Assembly: GCA_000934455.1 (NCBI GenBank) | Contig: KN882382.1 | Span: 1 to 23,155, forward strand | Origin: Apostichopus parvimensis | Lineage: Eukaryota; Echinodermata; Holothuroidea; Aspidochirotida; Stichopodidae | DNA: 23,155 nucleotides | Direction: 5' to 3' | Shown here: positions 9,081-21,700 of the stretch, piece by piece | Numbering within the stretch: position 1 is the stretch's first letter | Layout of the letters: every line of letters begins with the position of its first letter | The notes under the pieces: generated by a model | The model's input: the letters and a program-made list of their open reading frames with translations, nothing else | What the model was told of the DNA's origin: nothing | Database searches by the model: none | Position numbers and translations under genes: made by a program

Positions 9081-9784
9081 CTAATTCACCGGAGGCCACC
9101 GCTTTGAACTGGACGGTGGAGGGAATGGCCTTGGTTTAGTTGGAGGAGGTGCTACCTTCTTAAACCCAGCAGGATTGGGATGGATGTTAGGGGGAGGAGG
9201 TAAGGGTTCCTCCTTTGGGGGTTCCAAAGTGACTGGTAGAGGTGGAGGTGGTGGTGGTGGCGGCGGGGGAGGAGGAGGAGGAGGGGGAGGTGGTGACGGG
9301 GGAGGAGGTGGAGCCAGTGGAGCATTGTCGCCGTGTTCTATTATCCGTGAGCTGTGACTGGTCTCGATGTAAGCTTCAGATGTCTCGTCGGGGTAGTTTC
9401 CATCATCGGATTTCCCATCCAGAGATCTCTTCTCTCTGAGCTGCCAGTTATCCCACTGATCCAGTAAATCCTTCCTGCTACCCAGCTTATCTCTGCTGCC
9501 TTTGTCCGCGATGCCGGGGATGTGTCTGAAGTTGAAGCCGTCGTTTACCGCTTTGCCGTTTGTCAGGCCTCGCTCGTGGTCGTCTTCGTGGTAGGCGCTG
9601 TTGAGGTAGCTGGAGGATCCGTAGTCGATGGAATGAATCTCGTCGTTCTTGGAGCAGGCGCAGACGCTTCTGGTGCAGAACACTATCACAGCGATCAGAA
9701 TGACAGCCAGGAAGAGACCCACAAGAACCATCAAGATGATGATGCCATTTACAGCTGTTTGTGTTTGTGTCTCTACAAGTCGAC
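9081..9784 (-). CDS. Receptor last exon: membrane helix and proline-rich cytoplasmic tail
   Basis: The exon encodes 233 residues and TAG (9083-9081). The acceptor is TTTCTTCAG in phase 1. After a ~14-residue juxtamembrane segment comes a transmembrane helix of about 22 residues (IIILMVLVGLFLAVILIAVI), then CTRSVCACSK with three cysteines that could be palmitoylated. The middle of the tail is charged, with several tyrosines (DYGSSSYLNSAYHEDD). The final ~80 residues contain five Pro, a Ser and about 20 consecutive Pro (roughly 9238-9315), then an LPPPP motif and PPTKPRPFPPP. Such motifs are known ligands of EVH1, profilin and SH3 proteins; which of them binds here is not known. The tail ends KRWPPVN. 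The opposite strand is G-rich and gives a spurious Gly-rich frame. Confidence 0.88.
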
Positions 9785-12700
9785 CTGAAGAAATCAAGTC
9801 CACAAGAGTAAAGATTATATTGCTCATAATTTATTTTTCTTTATTTTAAGGAAAAAGAGACACACACCCGACCTTCATATTTGTTCTATCTGATACGATT
9901 ACTGTCATGAACAACTCCCTCCCCCCCCCACCCTCTTTATTCCTGTCCCAACCTTCCACAACCAAGAGACACAAACCCCCATTATTACTGGTCCATGTGA
10001 TAGAGATTATTGTCATGAACAGCCTCCCCAACAGCGAAGAAAACAAATCTTATTCCAGTTTTAGAGATATCACAGATTTGATACTGCTTCACACATAAAG
10101 CTGAAGACTTCATCAAGTCTAAATATGACATCATCAAGGCCACAAGTGCCTTAATTATTTCCATGTCTATATTTGTTTGTAATGGAGATGGGCTTTACAA
10201 ATGCTGGATCTAAAATATTGGATTTCTTAACATGACCAAATGATGGCATTGGTTTCAGGATCAAGGATGTTAACACTCTCCCTTGAAACATGATAAACAA
10301 AAGCAAAGGGTTTCAGACTCTCGTGGCAGTATTACATCACAGCTTGACAAAAGAAATGACAGCCCTCGGACACAACTTTTAAACTAGGATATAAACAATT
10401 TTTCTTCGCCGGAAGGAGGGAATTGTTCTACACAAAGATCTTAGTCATATGAGCAAAAGATAATGATTGGGAGAGTGTTTCCACCTTTAAGTCCCCAGTG
10501 TAAATATGTTCACTTTCCTAAGTACAGCAAAACCTCTCCATCAGAGAAAGCTTTTCAAATCCGAATTGTCATGAAATTCAAAACCGATGCAGTCACTTCA
10601 GCAACTAACTGACTACGTATAGTTGAGTTTATACAAAATGCAAACCTCTACTATCCCCTTGCCACCCCTACCCCAAAATGCAAATGCATGGATTATACAT
10701 ACACACTAGATAATAACAAGATATAACATATACCTTACTGTTATCATTAGATTATTGGGCATGTCAGTAGCATTTGAAGATACCTTCTATGCAAAGGATA
10801 TTCATACAGCTGTATCAAACAATATCACTGCTATCTTGAATTGATTTGGTATCAAAATCTGACATGCGGCGATCTTTAATACAATTGTAAATGTCAATCA
10901 ATGGTATAGATCTGTAAGAACAGTCAGGGGGGAATCTGGCCTCTCACAATGTGTAAGCAGGTGATTGGGGGGGGCAGGGTAAGGGAGGGGGTAATAACTT
11001 ACATGCTATCTGTGATGTAGATCCGGCAGTAGCAGTTACAGTGCTTGCTGGACATGATGTGCAGGCAACCTGACCTTCTCCGTCAGAATAGGTATTCACA
11101 GGACAAAACTCACAGCTATTCTCTGATTCCACGTAAAAGAGCCCCACCGGACAAGGTACTGGTGAAAGGGAACAAAGGAAACAAGAATATCAACGGTGTA
11201 CATCGTATCACCGCACAGGCATTTGTCCCATTGCCGCTTCGGAATCACTGAGCTCAAAGAACGGGGTCGAGCTTTGCATGGAGTGAGAAAGTTTGTCAAG
11301 TTTCAACGATGATGGAACAGCTTCTGGAGGGTAAGCTGTTTTTAACATTTTAGTTCTGCTATTGAACAATCATTTTCCAGATCCACACTCACAACTCATT
11401 CGAATGAACATGTTATTTTGATCATAAATCATAATACGAGAAAAACAATAAAACTAGCAGTGGATCCAAGAAAATGTTTCCGGGAAACGAGTAATGCAGT
11501 ACAAACCGAACTTGCCACAAAGATAGTGGTGCATGAGAAATAACTGGGTATGAGCAATGAACGTCTGCTCAATACATGCTAAATGTTTTCACCTTGTTTT
11601 TGAGAAAACCCATCTTCGCAGCTACATTTTTAGTACAATTTTTTTTTTTTCGTAGAGCAGTGGGTTTTGTCCCCCCCCCCATCCCTGGATATGCTCCTGA
11701 AAACCAATTACTATAGTAAACTATTTACACTCACCACAGCCATCTTGGACCACCAGTGAACCACGGGCACACTGCCATGCTGTCTCAGAGGGTGTGCTGT
11801 TCTCGCCCACCGATGACACCAGCCTCTCTCCGTCGATTACCATGGTTAGATTACCTGCTCTCGCAGCTTCTTGGATCAAGGCAGCCAGAGTCTCTACATC
11901 ATTCCTGGCTGTTTCAACTCCGACAGACTCGTTCGGTTCAATGTCTGCCTCAACTCTAATGGTAAGCTCCAGTTCATTACCCGTAGCTCGCCTGCGTCGC
12001 TTGAGCACGTTGTTATCCGTGGCCACCGTACTGCAAACGGCCTCGTACCCGCTTCGACGACAGGACACTGCTCTGCCTAGTTCGCATAGCTGGAGCTCTC
12101 CCAACGAGAGGGTGATGGAGTCAAAGGTGACTGCTAAAATATCCATCTCATCCAAGTTACAGAGTGCAGGGGAAGCTTCAAAGGTCATCAAAACATTCTT
12201 GAATATTTGGGGTCCATTCTCAGGCACTGTATAGAGGTATGAGGGAAGAAAATCATAAATGAACGAAATCATGGCAAATATATATTGGAGTGTTAGCTCA
12301 GTGGTTAACGCAGGTGCCTTCCAATCATAAGGTCCCCGGTTCGAGTCACTCCAAGATTAATGTATGTCGTCCAGTTACAGAGTTGTTGACCATTGACAAT
12401 TCAAAATCATGGACGCCAAATATGAATCTAAGAGACTGACTTCGGTCAGCTTGCGGCTTTGATTAGCCAATGATGGCTTCTTCGCGAGTTCCTGCTTGCA
12501 GGAAGATCTGAAATACATACAATACGTACATATATAATGATTCTAAATGGTGTGTGTCTGCAGAATTATCTGAGGTGACCAGTACTAGTACCATTAGTAA
12601 ATTCCATTTATGGCACAGATATGGGCCAGATACAAATTGCCATATCTGGGAGCTATATCTGGGAGCTGGGAGCTATCCTTTGGGTTGTTCAGAAGGCTTA

Positions 12701-15700
12701 AACTGAATATTCGAACCTTAGCTGACAACCTTGAACAGAAAGAGTGGACAACATGAATTGAATATGTCCAGGATTAGAGTAAAGGATACTTTCACAAAAC
12801 ACTGACAGCCCAGCAATGTACCACTTTACATTATCAAACTACAAAATGGAACTTTAAACTTAAGAACATTAATATTTTTGTAAAAGGCCCTTTTAGCATT
12901 TATTGCCCCCCCCCCCCAACTGGGGATGACCTCAACTATTACCATAACTTAATTCCTGCTTTTCAGATGTGCTGTTACATGCTGCTGAATGACTTATTCC
13001 TATAGTTCAACCAAAAAAATCTTCCGGAAAAAACATTATAGAGGAATACAAACTTGAGGAAACCCACTCAGTCTTGGCACTCACACCAGGAGAATGAGGA
13101 ATCCAAAATGATTGCTAAATAAATTGCCTGGGCAAGCTTGAGGCACTGGTTGATAACTTACTCTGGCAGAGGTCCGACCCTGAAAAGGGATCCCACACTC
13201 CCGTCGTGGCTCCCTCTTTGCACTGGAAGAGATTACGAGAAGCTGCATAAACATATCCCTGGAAGCACTCCACCGAACACTGGAACTCCCCAGTAGCAGA
13301 TACACTACAGTTCTTGGAGGATTTGTTGTTGAGGGGGAGACTCTGACAGGCAATGTCTTCAGAAGGTAAAACAAAGTGGATAAGTTGGTGTAAATATATT
13401 AAGTTATGAAGTCATTAAGTTATCAAAGTTATTTGAGTATGGACTGCAAATATGGTACAGTTCCGTCTCAATTCTGTCTTTTCTTGTCGCTCGATCATCA
13501 TGAAAGCAGAAATATATCTTGAACCTTGATGAAAGGATCCACGATAGTCATCAGTAAAGTTTGACTAACCCAAACAAACATGAGGGGAACACATTTGAAT
13601 AACTACAACTGTGACACGAGGGAAATCTGTCCCAATAGATGTTAGACACATTTTAATCAAAAAAACATTTTCAGCTATTAAAATTGCTGTGATGGCATCA
13701 TCCCTCTTCATCTTTGCCGTAAAAAAACTGTTATAAAGATGTGGCTTTGACCTACAGATGCAGACAATTTCTGCCAAGTTGATTAAGCAATGGACTTCAG
13801 CCACCAGAACATCTGTTTATTTTAAGCAATTGGGACAAACATGATGAAATTAAAGGGTCCATAGCTTTACTGTTCTGACTCAGTGTCATGCATTAAGCAG
13901 GGCTCAATATTTAGCACCTTATAACAACCAATATTTATGTTTCCCGATTGCCTGTGAAAACAATTTTGATTCCCCATTCATTGCTACATCATGAAAAAGC
14001 TGGTAAGTTTAGGGCACAAATTTTGATTTCAAAATATTACTAAGTATGTGGTCCAATAGTATTATGTATTTTAGTCAGATGAAATAAAAATGAGAAATGC
14101 AATTTGGAGATCAAAAAAGTGGAGGAGCTGTGGAAGATCACAAGGTAATGTGGTCTGAAAAAAAATGGAACTTTAGACTTTGGCAATAAAAGTAGAATTC
14201 CTTAGCTTATAGTTATTTGGCACACATTTGGCTATACTCTAGAATGGCTTCATCAGAACGTGGCAAGCTTCACGTTGAGTTCACCTTTCCTTCACTTAAA
14301 TATCTGATTAAATCATGAACAAGCACCGGTCAGTTTTTTTCAATGTACAGACAAGTACAAAATTGTCTCATGCAGTCCTACAAAAAATTTAATTACATAA
14401 AGTATGCACCAATGTAGAATATCTTCTAGGAATAACTCATACTGTATCACACAGCAAAGCTTCCATTAATTCACTAATAATTTATCAATCAAATAATCTC
14501 CAAATCTATACATATATATATATCTTTTTTTCTACCTTTATTAGCTAAACAAATCCCCTGTAATGCTAGATAAATGTAAACACCAAGCATCACCGCAGCA
14601 AAATATCCATAGTGACAAAAACCTATGACTTTTCATACATGTGGATACCTACATCTCCAATTCCCCCACACAAACATTAAACTGTATAAACTTAAAATGC
14701 TACATAAAATGTTTGAAAAAAGAGGGTTGAACTTCCCGATAACAGAAGCATAAAACATAGCAAGATGAAACAATAATACAGCATTAGGTGCAAGAGGAAA
14801 AATACAGTCATTGCCAGATGGAAAATATTGCAGACATAGTTAATGCAAACTGTAATCAACAGAATCCTCACATCATATGATACAATAAAATACTGATATC
14901 AGATTGCTTAACACATTCCAAAATACCACAAGAGTATAAAGGGGGAAAGCATCAGAAAAATGTCTCAGAGCATCAAGCCTCGAACCACAACAAAACCCAG
15001 AAAAAGTCCAGCAAATGACTAACGCATGACAAACAACATAGCCAGACAACTGTTTATCAGTGAATATCTATCAGTAGCTGGATATGATTATTGCTTACAT
15101 ATAGCATTCTTCAAAATGACTAATTCCACTGTCTTGAACACCCAAGAAATAGCATCAAAGTTTCCAACAAGCAATCCCAATTTTACACTCTATTCAATGA
15201 GAGAAGATTCTGAAGAAAGCCGAACATAAAAATAGTGCGCACAGGATAAGCTGTCCAAAAATAAAAACAGATACCGACGCAAAGTAAACAACAATATAAA
15301 AACAAAAGAAAAGAAAGAAAGACACCTTTTCCTCTCCATCCCCCTCCCCCTTATAGAAGGAAAACAAAATAATAACAAAGGACAAGATATAAAAACAGAA
15401 AAGTTCAAGAAACAACCATACCGCAAAAAACAAAAAGGCAGAGATACGTACTAGCTTTGAAAACTCTGATTGTGAATGTGCAAGAATTAAGGTTTCCGAA
15501 ACTATCTGTGGCCTGCAGGAAGATCAGATGATACCGTCCGGCCGCGGAAGATTCAAACCTTGAGCCATTTTGTCGATTGTACCTAATCCCGTTCTCAACT
15601 CGCAAGCCTACGTTATCAGTGATGCGAGGCACGGGCCAAACGACCTCTACATAATCTTCCGTGGTAACTGTTTCTATATCTTTGGGACACTCCAACTGGG

Positions 15701-18700
15701 GCTCTTCTCTATCTGCAAATGGTAACAGACAAAGAATGGTGACATCACACACGCACGAAAGCTGGGGGATCTATCGCTAACCGATGATTTGAATCTACAT
15801 GCATTTATATCTAATTCTATCATGCATTTTTGTTCAGACATTTTCATTTTTATGTCATTCTTTTTCTCAGGATAACTTTTTTCATACTTCTTAAACCTTT
15901 TTCAGACTTTCTATAATAACAAATCTGAACATTGTCATGACATGCAATACCATACCCAAATACAATGTACAAGTTTGTGTAAAAACATGCAAATTCAGAC
16001 AACCTGCCCTTGAATTTTTAATCTAACTTGTTCCTTGTTTGAAACCTCCAGAATTTATTTAGCAAATTTTAATATCCATGCAAAGCTAGGTGTGATATAA
16101 GCTTCCAGGACATTTAAAAAACAAATTTGTTTTTACTCTCTTAAACAATTTTTTTAACTAGTGTGACTAAATTGTATCCTCAAAGACAGATCTTGTTGTA
16201 ATGAATAATTCCCATGTTTCTGAGCATAGGGTTATATTCACCCCAGTTTGAATTTTTGCTTGACGGTATGAACATTACGTCATAGTCGTTTTAATAGTGA
16301 AATTGAAATGTGATTCATTCTGATAAAGACTTTTTGGAACAGTTCTTGCTTCATCCATATATGGAACTCCAGTTTAGTCTACCTGAACATCTAATATAAA
16401 GTAAATTCATGTTATTCTTGTATTTGTGTCACAATGATGTAATCATGTTGAGCTGATTGAGAATAAGTAAAAGATGTTTAATCTTGCTATCTTTTAAAGT
16501 CATTTATCAATTAGTTTTGTTATTTTTTGTTATGCTATTTTTTGTTAATTTTCCTGTTTGGAGTGTCAAAATTTAACATACACAACCTGTTGCCTAGTCT
16601 TAAAATGTTACTGCTATTGCTCAGAGTAGGGTAATTTTAGTCTTTAGTTGGTACGTACTAAGCATGTATATCACCACTTTGTCTGTTACCTATCACCCCA
16701 GCTGTGTCCGTCCTTAGTCAATTCTTCCCATCACCGACAAGACTTTTGGCAAACACTGTGCGAAACAAATCTTGAACCACCGCATGCAAACCAGAGAGCA
16801 ACAAAATATTTGTAAAATGGCAATAGAAACAGAAAAAATGTAGAAGCAAAATGCAAACAGAGAAGGCTGAAAGTACCTGAGAAGAACACTGTGAAAGAGC
16901 ATTCCACTAATTGTCCGCTAACTGCATCCTCTACGGCAGCCTTGATCGGTACACCGGTAACAAATTCCTCACGATAGGTGATGTTACTCGGCAGTGCAAC
17001 TAGCTCCACTGGGCCTTCAGTGATAGCATACTCAACTGATTGCATGCGAGAGTCGTGAACTATCAGGTTGATATCCAGATAAACCATATTCGACCCTCTT
17101 ATGAAAGGGAAGGAAAGGACCTCGTTTTGTGGACAATTTAGGAATCTCGCACCAGGAAACTTAGGCACGTCAGGAGCCATTCCGTCATCGGTTATCATAT
17201 CGGTCACAAAATCAGTCACCATCGGTTCTGCGGTCGAGCCTGGTACCGAGACGAGAAAACAAACACAGCGGGCTTTGATAACGATGGGATGCCACGGACA
17301 GCATCACACAATGCTGCACCCCAGCACATGCATGCGGGTAAAATTACAATCGACACCAAACTAGCAAACATTTACACAAAGAAGATGCGACAAATAAGAA
17401 AGATGGCAAATGATAACTCCTAAAGAAGATCAACGTTAAAAGCAAGTCGATTGGCAACTCCAGTGATGCTCCGGAATGAATTGGTCCTAACTCTAATTTT
17501 TGGCTTCATAAAAGGAAAGCAATGAATCAAACAAGTGACTAAAAATTGATACAAACACGTTACAGACAATTATTTCTAGTTTGATTAACTTTACATGACA
17601 GCAAATCTGACCAATGGGAAAGATCCAAAAGATGAAACTTTTTCGCTATCTGCTTTGGGCTAAAAACAGTGGCTTTCATACAGTTTTGATGGAATAAATA
17701 AAAAATTTAAAAAACAGTTTTTTTTGGCATTTACAACTCGCAATGAGCAGCACGTCCTTACAAACATTAAATGTACATCCATCCGATAATTCCTGTGAGA
17801 ATTCATTGTATAAAATAGAGTGTATTATACATAGCCTCTGAAGCAGGCAGCTTATTTACGGCAATATTTTAAACAATTTTTGTTGTGGCTGTCCCTCGGA
17901 TAATCAGGTCTTAGTGGTTGGTTGTCTGAAAGGCAGAATTGTTCATCCAAAAAATGTAGCAAAATAACAAACAAAAAAACAACCTATATGTACACACACA
18001 CTGTAGGAGAGATGTGTAGGTTTGGTGCATAGAACACCAGGTTTGGGCCAGTAAAACTCCCCTTTTAAGTGATTCATAGTCTTACCTCTATTTTATATTT
18101 ATTTCAGTATCTCCAAATTGATGGACCAATTTATCATTTAACCTATTTGGAGTATTTAGTAACGATAAAATCTGAATTTTACAGAAGCGACTGGTCGTCC
18201 GCAGGAGGACGACAACCAAAGCTGATGTTTGGTTGTCCAGACATACAGTTGGTCATCTCGGATGACCATTAGAGTTCCGCCCTGTTATTAAAGGTAGCGC
18301 TATTGGCGAATGGACAGCCACTATGCACAACATACTGAAGGCAACATTCTGTACGGTTGCAAACAACACACGTAATTCACTGTTGGATTACACAGCAAGA
18401 ATGGAATTGGGTTTGTGGGTACAAAGTCAACAAAAGTCATATGATATCTACATCAACAGAGTAACTAGCTGGCTACTCTTTTGCTCCCTGGCACAAACAA
18501 TCCGTGTAAAAGCGATAACACTCAGCCAGCGATAACACTCAGCAAGTTCCACTTCGGAAAAGAATGCGAGTTTCTTACCCGTACTGATATTTCCCATCTT
18601 GTTAACAGTCACAGTGAAGAAGCAACCCTGGCTGTTTGCAAAGGAGTCGAATGCTGTGACAAAGACCTGTTCGGGTGTACTGGTGGCAACGAAGAAACTT

Positions 18701-21700
18701 CCATTCTGAATGCTGTATTCAACGTTATCTACCTTCAAATTATCTGTGGCAGTGGCCGGCGGCCAGAAGACAGGTACAGCATCCACGGGAGTATCGATGA
18801 CTATATCTTGTGGACAGGTTATCTCAGGAAGCTCATCATCTAGAAAATTGGGAAAATAAAAATATGTATTTGACCAAGCTATTTTGCAGTCTCTTTTTTT
18901 TGTGCGGGGGGGGGTGGGGAGTAAAGATTGGTTACAGTGAGATTACAATTAATAAGAATGCAAGTCGCTCTGTGAGTTGCCAGGTTTCATTTTAAATAAA
19001 TAAGCTTGGATCATTTTCAAGATTCTCAGTTTCGCTTGTCTGGAAAGTCTTGGAAAGGAACATCTTAGGGTCAAATACACTTGTAAATTGATCCTTAAAT
19101 TTTGTTCAACCAAAACATTCAGGAAAGAACAAAGAATAGTGAGTTTAATCAATTACAATCTATTTTCAATCTCTGTTTAGTCTACGACATGTTTAGCCCA
19201 ATTTAACCACATAGGGGATGGTGGGGAGGAGGGATAGTGGGGGGGGGGCTTTCATCCAAGGTAGAGGTATCAATGCACACCAGGTCCCTCGCCCATTTGT
19301 AACACTACTATTTTTGCCAGCTGTGATATCAAAGGATACTTTCCTAGCAAATATTACACAATTACATGACCTGAGAAACCTCAGTTACCTGTCATTCGAA
19401 ATACAAATATGCAGGTGGCAGATAATCCCAGTGGTTGATGTTCAGCTTGGTATTCTACCAAGACTCCTTCCATATACAGCTCTGAGAACGCAATGTCTGT
19501 GTGTAACAGTAAAGATGGACCTTGGATGATGAAAATGGGCACCGGATCACCAGACAGAGTCATGGCTGATATATTAAGGTCCACCGTTGCATTGGATTGC
19601 CCTTCTGTGAGTGGAACAACCACAGGCTCAGTTGGACAGTTGATGAAAACAACCTCGTCTAAGACAAGAGAGAAACGAAAATCATGAATAATGATGAAAT
19701 TATGACCAGGTATTTTTACGACTGGGAAATCCAGGATTCTGGTCTACTTTTGAGTGTTGCAGACCAGACGTATGTTCAGGGTGGGCGTTAATTTGTTGGT
19801 AAGAGGTCAACCTACCATGCATTTTCTCACTAGCTTAGCCCCACGCTAATTCCCAAGCCATGGGTTGTGACCCACAACCCTGATGGCCAAACTTTTAAGG
19901 TGAGCTGGTTTACGTGGTCCCGTTGGCAATGGGAAAGCCAAAATTTGATCCCTAAAAGCAGTACATTTGATGGGAGTCTGGACAAATAAACTTTCCTCCC
20001 TGTCGAGCAAATATTTTGACAAAATGTGTTGTATGTGTTTTCGATGTTGTTAACAAACTTTCAGTCAATTTGCAATCAATTACAATCAAATCAAACAATA
20101 TGCTTAGTAACCATCAATCACCGAAGCGAATATATTAGGCGAGTTAAGGCCTATATATTTTGACGGATCACGACTTGCCTAGGGTCACCACCAAAGGGAG
20201 CAGGGGCTTGAACAACACTTACCATTGATATTACATTCTGGACCGACAAACCCGATGAGACATTTGCAGACGTGTCCCCCTATTGACAATAGGGTGCAGA
20301 CATTCCCATTTGGACAAGCCCTGTCTGGTGAACATGGGTCTAATGTGAGAATGGAAAAAGGAAGAAAGTTTGAACTATTCAAGTACTTTTGGTTTGAATG
20401 ATTATGTACAATTAGTTATAGCCTGATTGCTCTCTTTGTGATTTACTAACGGTACGAGTGTAAAGTCAGCAGGTACTAAAGGTACAATTGTAACATATAT
20501 ATATGAAATTGTCAAAATACTGGCATATTTAACAATTTTCTGTGAGAATCAACACCCTTTGAGCTACAAGCTGTTAAAATCAAATATTTTTCATATACCT
20601 AAACTCTTGACCAAAACACAGCAAACATTTAATATTAGGCCTTTTTCCTTTTTGTGAGCGATAACATCAAGGTTTTTTGTTATGTTTCTTAGGAAATTGT
20701 AAATTTATTGACCTATTTTTAACTATGACACCATGCATTGATATTTATATCAAAGTAGAGTCATTTTTGCACATAAGTTAGTCCGAACTGGATCCCACAT
20801 ACAAAACAGGAATGATCTCCTAGCATGTACACATTGAAGACAACCTTTCTCAGAGCTACCAATTCTATCAAGCCAAACTTGCAATTAAATTTCATCACTT
20901 TCTACTTTTACTTTCAGGAAGACAATAAACTCAGGTACAATTTACCGCACCAATAATTTGTCGTATTAAAATCAAATTAAATACCCTCAGGAAGAAATTC
21001 ACAGTGAGCTCCCTCAAAGCCATCCGGACACAAACACACATACAGGACTTCAGTAAGACCCACACAGGTGCCTGCCCTGCAAGGATTTGGGAGGCAGACT
21101 CTCTCTACTGTGGGGAAGAAAATCAAAGAAGATAATAGTCAGAGACAAATTAAAGCAAGGATGAATTATTGGAGAGATTTAATGAAACAATAGGACCTAG
21201 TACGAGCAAAGTGCATGGCCAATATGTCTAGAAATGTTTTCACAAATTACTAGGCATATGTTTGAAATTTTAGTCGCTAAACATGTGACAATGGCAATCT
21301 CTGTTTAAAGCAAACTGGTCAAAGCTTTTTAACCATTCAAAATTGGTTTGGTTTGGTTCGTGAATACATGAATGCATGAATTGCCCACAAGGGTTATTTG
21401 GAATAGTAGCAAAGGATCAAAGAGTGAGAAGCCACAACACCTCTTAAAGTAATAATTATCAGCCTGAAAGGCAGTTAGTTTAAATTGCTACACTGAGCAG
21501 CCCATGTATTCACCAGAAGCTATATATCTTCAATGAATAATGAAGTGAAGCAAAGAGAAGCATCATCTTGAAACTTCATAATATGACTGCCAAGTTCTAC
21601 TTAAACATTACAAATAGGTCTCTCAAAGCTATATGTTACATCACTGACATAATCATTCCCAAACCACCAGACAAATCTTGAAATGCTTTGTAAATTGAAT

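Noticed and set aside
9175..9357. Plus-strand frame encoding a poly-glycine protein, and overlapping plus-strand frames up to 9849
   Set aside because: They are antisense readings of the poly-proline tail and membrane exon of the receptor. The minus-strand frame has a membrane helix, a clean splice acceptor and continuity with the upstream exons.
11756..12234. Plus-strand frames of 67, 146 and 69 codons
   Set aside because: They are antisense to the tetra-arginine exon, whose minus-strand frame joins in phase to neighbours on both sides.
12287..12358. Functional tRNA gene
   Set aside because: A and B boxes are present, but the T-stem and anticodon stem do not pair properly and a SINE body follows directly. 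It is the head of a tRNA-derived SINE.
13081..13374. Minus-strand 97-codon frame overlapping the sushi exon
   Set aside because: It is in a different phase from the six-cysteine sushi frame, has no domain character and runs through both splice sites.
15190..15433. Two hydrophobic Phe/Leu-rich minus-strand frames that look like membrane segments
   Set aside because: They read through the purine-rich intron sequence just after the HYR 4 exon. The hydrophobicity comes from T-rich low-complexity DNA, and neither frame joins in phase.
18481..18843. Plus-strand frame of 120 codons
   Set aside because: It is antisense to the HYR 2 exon and has no recognisable motif.
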